A stretch of DNA of 5,911 nt, taken from positions 1 to 5,911 of the forward strand of contig JAIIWC010000078.1 of the NCBI GenBank assembly GCA_022745215.1, given 5' to 3'. This DNA comes from Collinsella sp. (lineage in GTDB: Bacteria; Actinomycetota; Coriobacteriia; Coriobacteriales; Coriobacteriaceae). Both the position numbers and the translations under genes were made by a program. The notes beneath the pieces were generated by a model. The model did no database searches. It was not told where the DNA came from and saw only the letters and a list, made by a program, of their open reading frames with translations. Below are positions 5,883 through 5,911 of the stretch, piece after piece (positions within the stretch are counted from its first letter, which is position 1; each line of letters opens with the position of its first letter).

Positions 5883-5911
5883 GAAGTTGAACGTCAGATT
5901 GTCCAAATGCG

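Larger units (their letters stand above)
5616..5911. other. Non-coding region upstream of thrE
   Basis: The 296 bases to the right edge contain no convincing gene. They include the thrE ribosome site, an inverted repeat in the probable leader (5658-5720) and a terminator-like hairpin serving a gene beyond the edge (5848-5882). The thrE promoter must lie between those two hairpins. I found no pair of boxes close enough to consensus to mark. Confidence 0.55.

Overview
The window is GC-rich and carries three complete genes, all on the minus strand, separated by non-coding stretches rich in inverted repeats. The mix of a Gram-positive-type ClpC (two ClpN repeats, UVR-like middle domain), a DUF2798 membrane protein and a fused ThrE-type exporter suggests a gut actinobacterium of the class Coriobacteriia, most likely Collinsella or a close relative. 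This placement rests on recalled family resemblance, not on a database search.

Layout, in the direction of transcription (right to left). Positions 5616-5911 are non-coding. They hold a terminator-like hairpin (5854-5882) oriented for a gene beyond the right edge, and a 9-bp inverted repeat (5658-5720) in the probable thrE leader. Positions 4047-5615 encode a 522-residue ThrE-family threonine/serine exporter with an unusual acidic N-terminal extension. Positions 3734-4046 are a 313-base non-coding stretch with three structures: an inverted repeat touching the thrE stop codon, a 67-bp imperfect inverted repeat, and a strong hairpin with a U tract. Positions 3140-3733 encode a 197-residue protein with two DUF2798 repeats. 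Positions 2953-3139 contain a possible clpC promoter and a strong hairpin in its leader. Positions 310-2952 encode ClpC (880 residues) with an intact two-ring AAA+ core, a ClpP-docking tripeptide and a long low-complexity tail. A good intrinsic terminator (258-284) follows it. Positions 1-257 have no recognisable gene.

The genes look like separate transcription units rather than one operon: protein quality control (ClpC with ClpP), a membrane protein of unknown function, and amino-acid export. No defence system, CRISPR array, insertion sequence, tRNA or rRNA was seen. The features most worth a second look are non-coding: the nested, partly mutually exclusive inverted repeats between thrE and the DUF2798 gene, and hairpins placed just ahead of two of the three genes.
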